Assembly (NCBI GenBank): GCA_946619805.1
Contig: CAMOMM010000076.1
Location: forward strand, 1-5,520
DNA from: an uncultured Bacillota bacterium
GTDB lineage: Bacteria; Bacillota_I; Bacilli_A; Erysipelotrichales; Erysipelotrichaceae
Reading direction: 5' to 3'
DNA: 5,520 nt
The notes beneath the pieces were generated by a model, which ran no database searches, had not been told where the DNA came from, and saw only the letters and a program-made list of their open reading frames with translations. Of the stretch, positions 3,690 to 5,520 are shown one piece after another; the first letter of the stretch is position 1; each line of letters opens with the position of its first letter. Position numbers and translations under genes: made by a program.

Positions 3690-5520
3690 CTACTGTTTCA
3701 GCAGTCTGACGGAATTCAGAACAGTGATCAGAGTTACTCCTACATCAGCGAAGACAGCAGCCCACATCGGGATCATCTGCAGAACACCGAGAACGATGAA
3801 CCGCAGTTTACATAAGAAGATAAACCAGATGTTCTGCTTGACGATGCTGATGGTCCTGTGAGCCAGTTTTCTGCCCTCAGCCAGTCCTGACAGCGAGTCA
3901 TTCATGATGACAACATCACTGCTGGCAATCGCGGTATCAGTACCCTTGGTACCCATCGCAATTCCGACATCGGCCATGGTAAGTACTGCAGCATCATTGG
4001 TGCCATCACCTACAAAGGCAACTTTATGACCGCTTTCCCTGGCCTTGCGGATAAGTTCAACCTTATCAGCCGGCATCAGATCGCTGAATACCTCATCAAT
4101 GGATTCCAGCTTCTTCATTTCATCAACCTTGCCCTGACGGTCGCCTGACAGCACGGCTATCCTGTTGACCCCGGCACTCTTAAGCTGTTTCAGGGTTTCC
4201 CTGGCATCCTGTTTGATCTCGTCAGCGAAGATGATGTGTCCGATCTTTTCCTCATCAGTTACACAGTATACAGCGGTCTTGTTGAGTTTTTCAAACTCCT
4301 CACTGCATTTTTCACTGGTGAACTTATGGTTACCTATATAATATGTTTTACTGCCAACCGTTGCCTTGACACCCTTGCCCGGGACTTCTTCAAAGCCGGT
4401 AACAATGCTGTATTCCCTGTCTTCACCGTATTTTCTGACAATTGCCTTGGCTAAAGGATGATTGCTGATGCGTTCAATGGAAGCACACAGTTTCAGGAAT
4501 TCTTCCTCTTCCATCTTACTGTTGATTTCCTCAATGACAAATTCACCGCTGGTCAGTGTTCCGGTCTTATCCAGTCCCAGATAGTCAAACTGATCCAGAG
4601 CTTCCAGATGCTCAGCACCCTTTACCAGCACACCCTTGCGGCTGGCACTGCCGACGCCGCAGAAGAATGCCAGAGGTACGGAAATTACCAGAGCACATGG
4701 GCAGGATATTACTAACAGCGTGCAGGCCATTCTGACTGATTCCTGATAGGTCAGTGAACTTACCATTGGTGCAAAGACGGCAATGGCAATGGCCAGAATG
4801 ATGACAGTTGGTGTATAGAAACGGGTAAACTTGTCAACGATGCTTTCAGTCTTGCTCTTTTCCATCCGGCAGTTTTCAACCAGTTCCCTGATCCTGGTAA
4901 TGGTTGAATCTTCCAGTGATCTGCTAGCTTCAATTACCAGTACTGATGAAGTATTGATACTTCCGCTGATGACTTCAGTTCCTTCGCTTACCGGTACCGG
5001 CATACTTTCACCGTTGATGGATGACATGTCAAGAACACTGTTGCCCTCCTTTACAACACCGTCAACCGGTATTTCCTCAAAAGGTCTGATCTGCAGCAGC
5101 ATTCCCTCTCTTACCTTATCTGTTTCCAGCTCGGTTATCTGATCACCATCCATGAAATGAACGGTATCAGGACTCTTCATCATCAGATCCTCAATATTGT
5201 CCTTGGAATGGTCAACAGCCATGTCTGTCAGTAATTCACCCAGCTGATACAGCCACATTACCATTACTGCTTCCTGGACTTCACCGATGAAGAAAGCTGT
5301 AATTGAGGCAACAGCCATCAGGAATTCCTCATTGGTCCAGTCAAAGTGAACAAGACCTTCACCAGCTTCCATGACGATGTCATAGCCAATGATCATATAT
5401 GCCGTAGCCAAAGCTATGGTCTGCCATTGTCCGCTTAACCGGAATACACCGACAGCCCACAGTACAGCTGATACAGCAAGTCTGATAAACATTACCTTAC
5501 GTGAACCTTCTTCATCTTCC
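3690..5520 (-). CDS. Heavy-metal P1B-type ATPase (Zn/Cd/Pb class), 5' end outside window
   Basis: An ATP-driven metal exporter of the ZntA/CadA class. Numbering here is from the in-frame ATG at 5492. Membrane helices precede an actuator domain (about 90-220) with GES at 161-163. SCPCAL (263-268) in the sixth helix is the metal-binding CPC. D308 of DKTGTLT is phosphorylated, NHPLA (344-348) binds ATP, and GDGTND is at 495-500. K562 and D583 (FADVG) in the last two helices match the residues that mark Zn/Cd/Pb pumps. Two motifs deviate: Asn160 replaces Thr of TGES, and Ala502 replaces Pro of GDGxNDxP. The frame stays open from 5492 to the window edge, encoding EDEEGSRKV, and 5492 has no properly spaced Shine-Dalgarno. 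The gene therefore continues upstream, probably into a linker and an HMA or His/Cys-rich metal-binding domain. Confidence 0.93.
   Translation of the reverse strand, partial: EDEEGSRKVMFIRLAVSAVLWAVGVFRLSGQWQTIALATAYMIIGYDIVMEAGEGLVHFDWTNEEFLMAVASITAFFIGEVQEAVMVMWLYQLGELLTDMAVDHSKDNIEDLMMKSPDTVHFMDGDQITELETDKVREGMLLQIRPFEEIPVDGVVKEGNSVLDMSSINGESMPVPVSEGTEVISGSINTSSVLVIEASRSLEDSTITRIRELVENCRMEKSKTESIVDKFTRFYTPTVIILAIAIAVFAPMVSSLTYQESVRMACTLLVISCPCALVISVPLAFFCGVGSASRKGVLVKGAEHLEALDQFDYLGLDKTGTLTSGEFVIEEINSKMEEEEFLKLCASIERISNHPLAKAIVRKYGEDREYSIVTGFEEVPGKGVKATVGSKTYYIGNHKFTSEKCSEEFEKLNKTAVYCVTDEEKIGHIIFADEIKQDARETLKQLKSAGVNRIAVLSGDRQGKVDEMKKLESIDEVFSDLMPADKVELIRKARESGHKVAFVGDGTNDAAVLTMADVGIAMGTKGTDTAIASSDVVIMNDSLSGLAEGRKLAHRTISIVKQNIWFIFLCKLRFIVLGVLQMIPMWAAVFADVGVTLITVLNSVRLLKQ

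Noticed and set aside
4831..5142. 103-codon plus-strand open frame opposite the ATPase actuator domain
   Set aside because: It is Ser/Thr/Leu-rich and low in complexity, as expected from the complement of the ATPase codons, with no independent signal.
5490..5492. ATG at 5492 as the true ATPase start
   Set aside because: The frame stays open to the window edge with a charged linker-like sequence, the only AAGG lies 2 nt from the ATG, and pumps of this class usually carry an N-terminal metal-binding part.

Overview
This 5,520 bp window comes from a Gram-positive-type, low-to-mid GC bacterium, most likely a member of the Bacillota. An Erysipelotrichia-like gut anaerobe would fit, but that is an impression from the protein mix and not proven. 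The evidence is Bacillus-like Shine-Dalgarno sequences, dense intrinsic terminators, tRNAs with encoded CCA ends, normal use of TGA as stop, and the protein families present. I see no mobile element, CRISPR array or phage gene.

Layout, left to right. Positions 1-92 (minus) hold the first 30 codons of a diacylglycerol/lipid kinase-like gene. It lies 20 bp downstream of a Suppressor-of-fused (SUFU) domain gene (113-796, minus), and the two look like one operon reading leftward from a promoter near 829-837. A divergent tRNA-Pro(CGG) (904-980, plus) follows with its own terminator. Next is a RimJ/RimL-type GNAT acetyltransferase (1048-1671, plus) whose promoter predicts a transcript starting at the ATG, that is, a leaderless mRNA. 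Its terminator faces that of a convergent tRNA-Val(GAC) (1730-1805, minus).

Farther right, everything reads leftward. A zinc-dependent phospholipase C-family protein (2647-3612) overlaps by ATGA with an unusual Smr-GNAT fusion protein (1862-2650). This two-gene unit ends in a hairpin (1809-1851) that also contains the -10 element of tRNA-Val. Upstream of the unit, after a terminator at 3652-3676, lies the 3' 1.8 kb of a Zn/Cd/Pb-type P1B ATPase (3690 to beyond 5520). It is cut by the window edge before its N-terminal metal-binding region.

The least ordinary items are the Smr-GNAT fusion coupled to a signal-less PLC-like zinc protein, the ATPase with two substituted signature motifs (NGES for TGES, and Ala for the Pro of GDGxNDxP), the predicted leaderless GNAT gene flanked by two identical 10-bp boxes exactly 40 bp apart, and the merged terminator/promoter at tRNA-Val. 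No complete new defence or biosynthetic system is evident. The PLC/Smr-GNAT pair is the best candidate for something undescribed.
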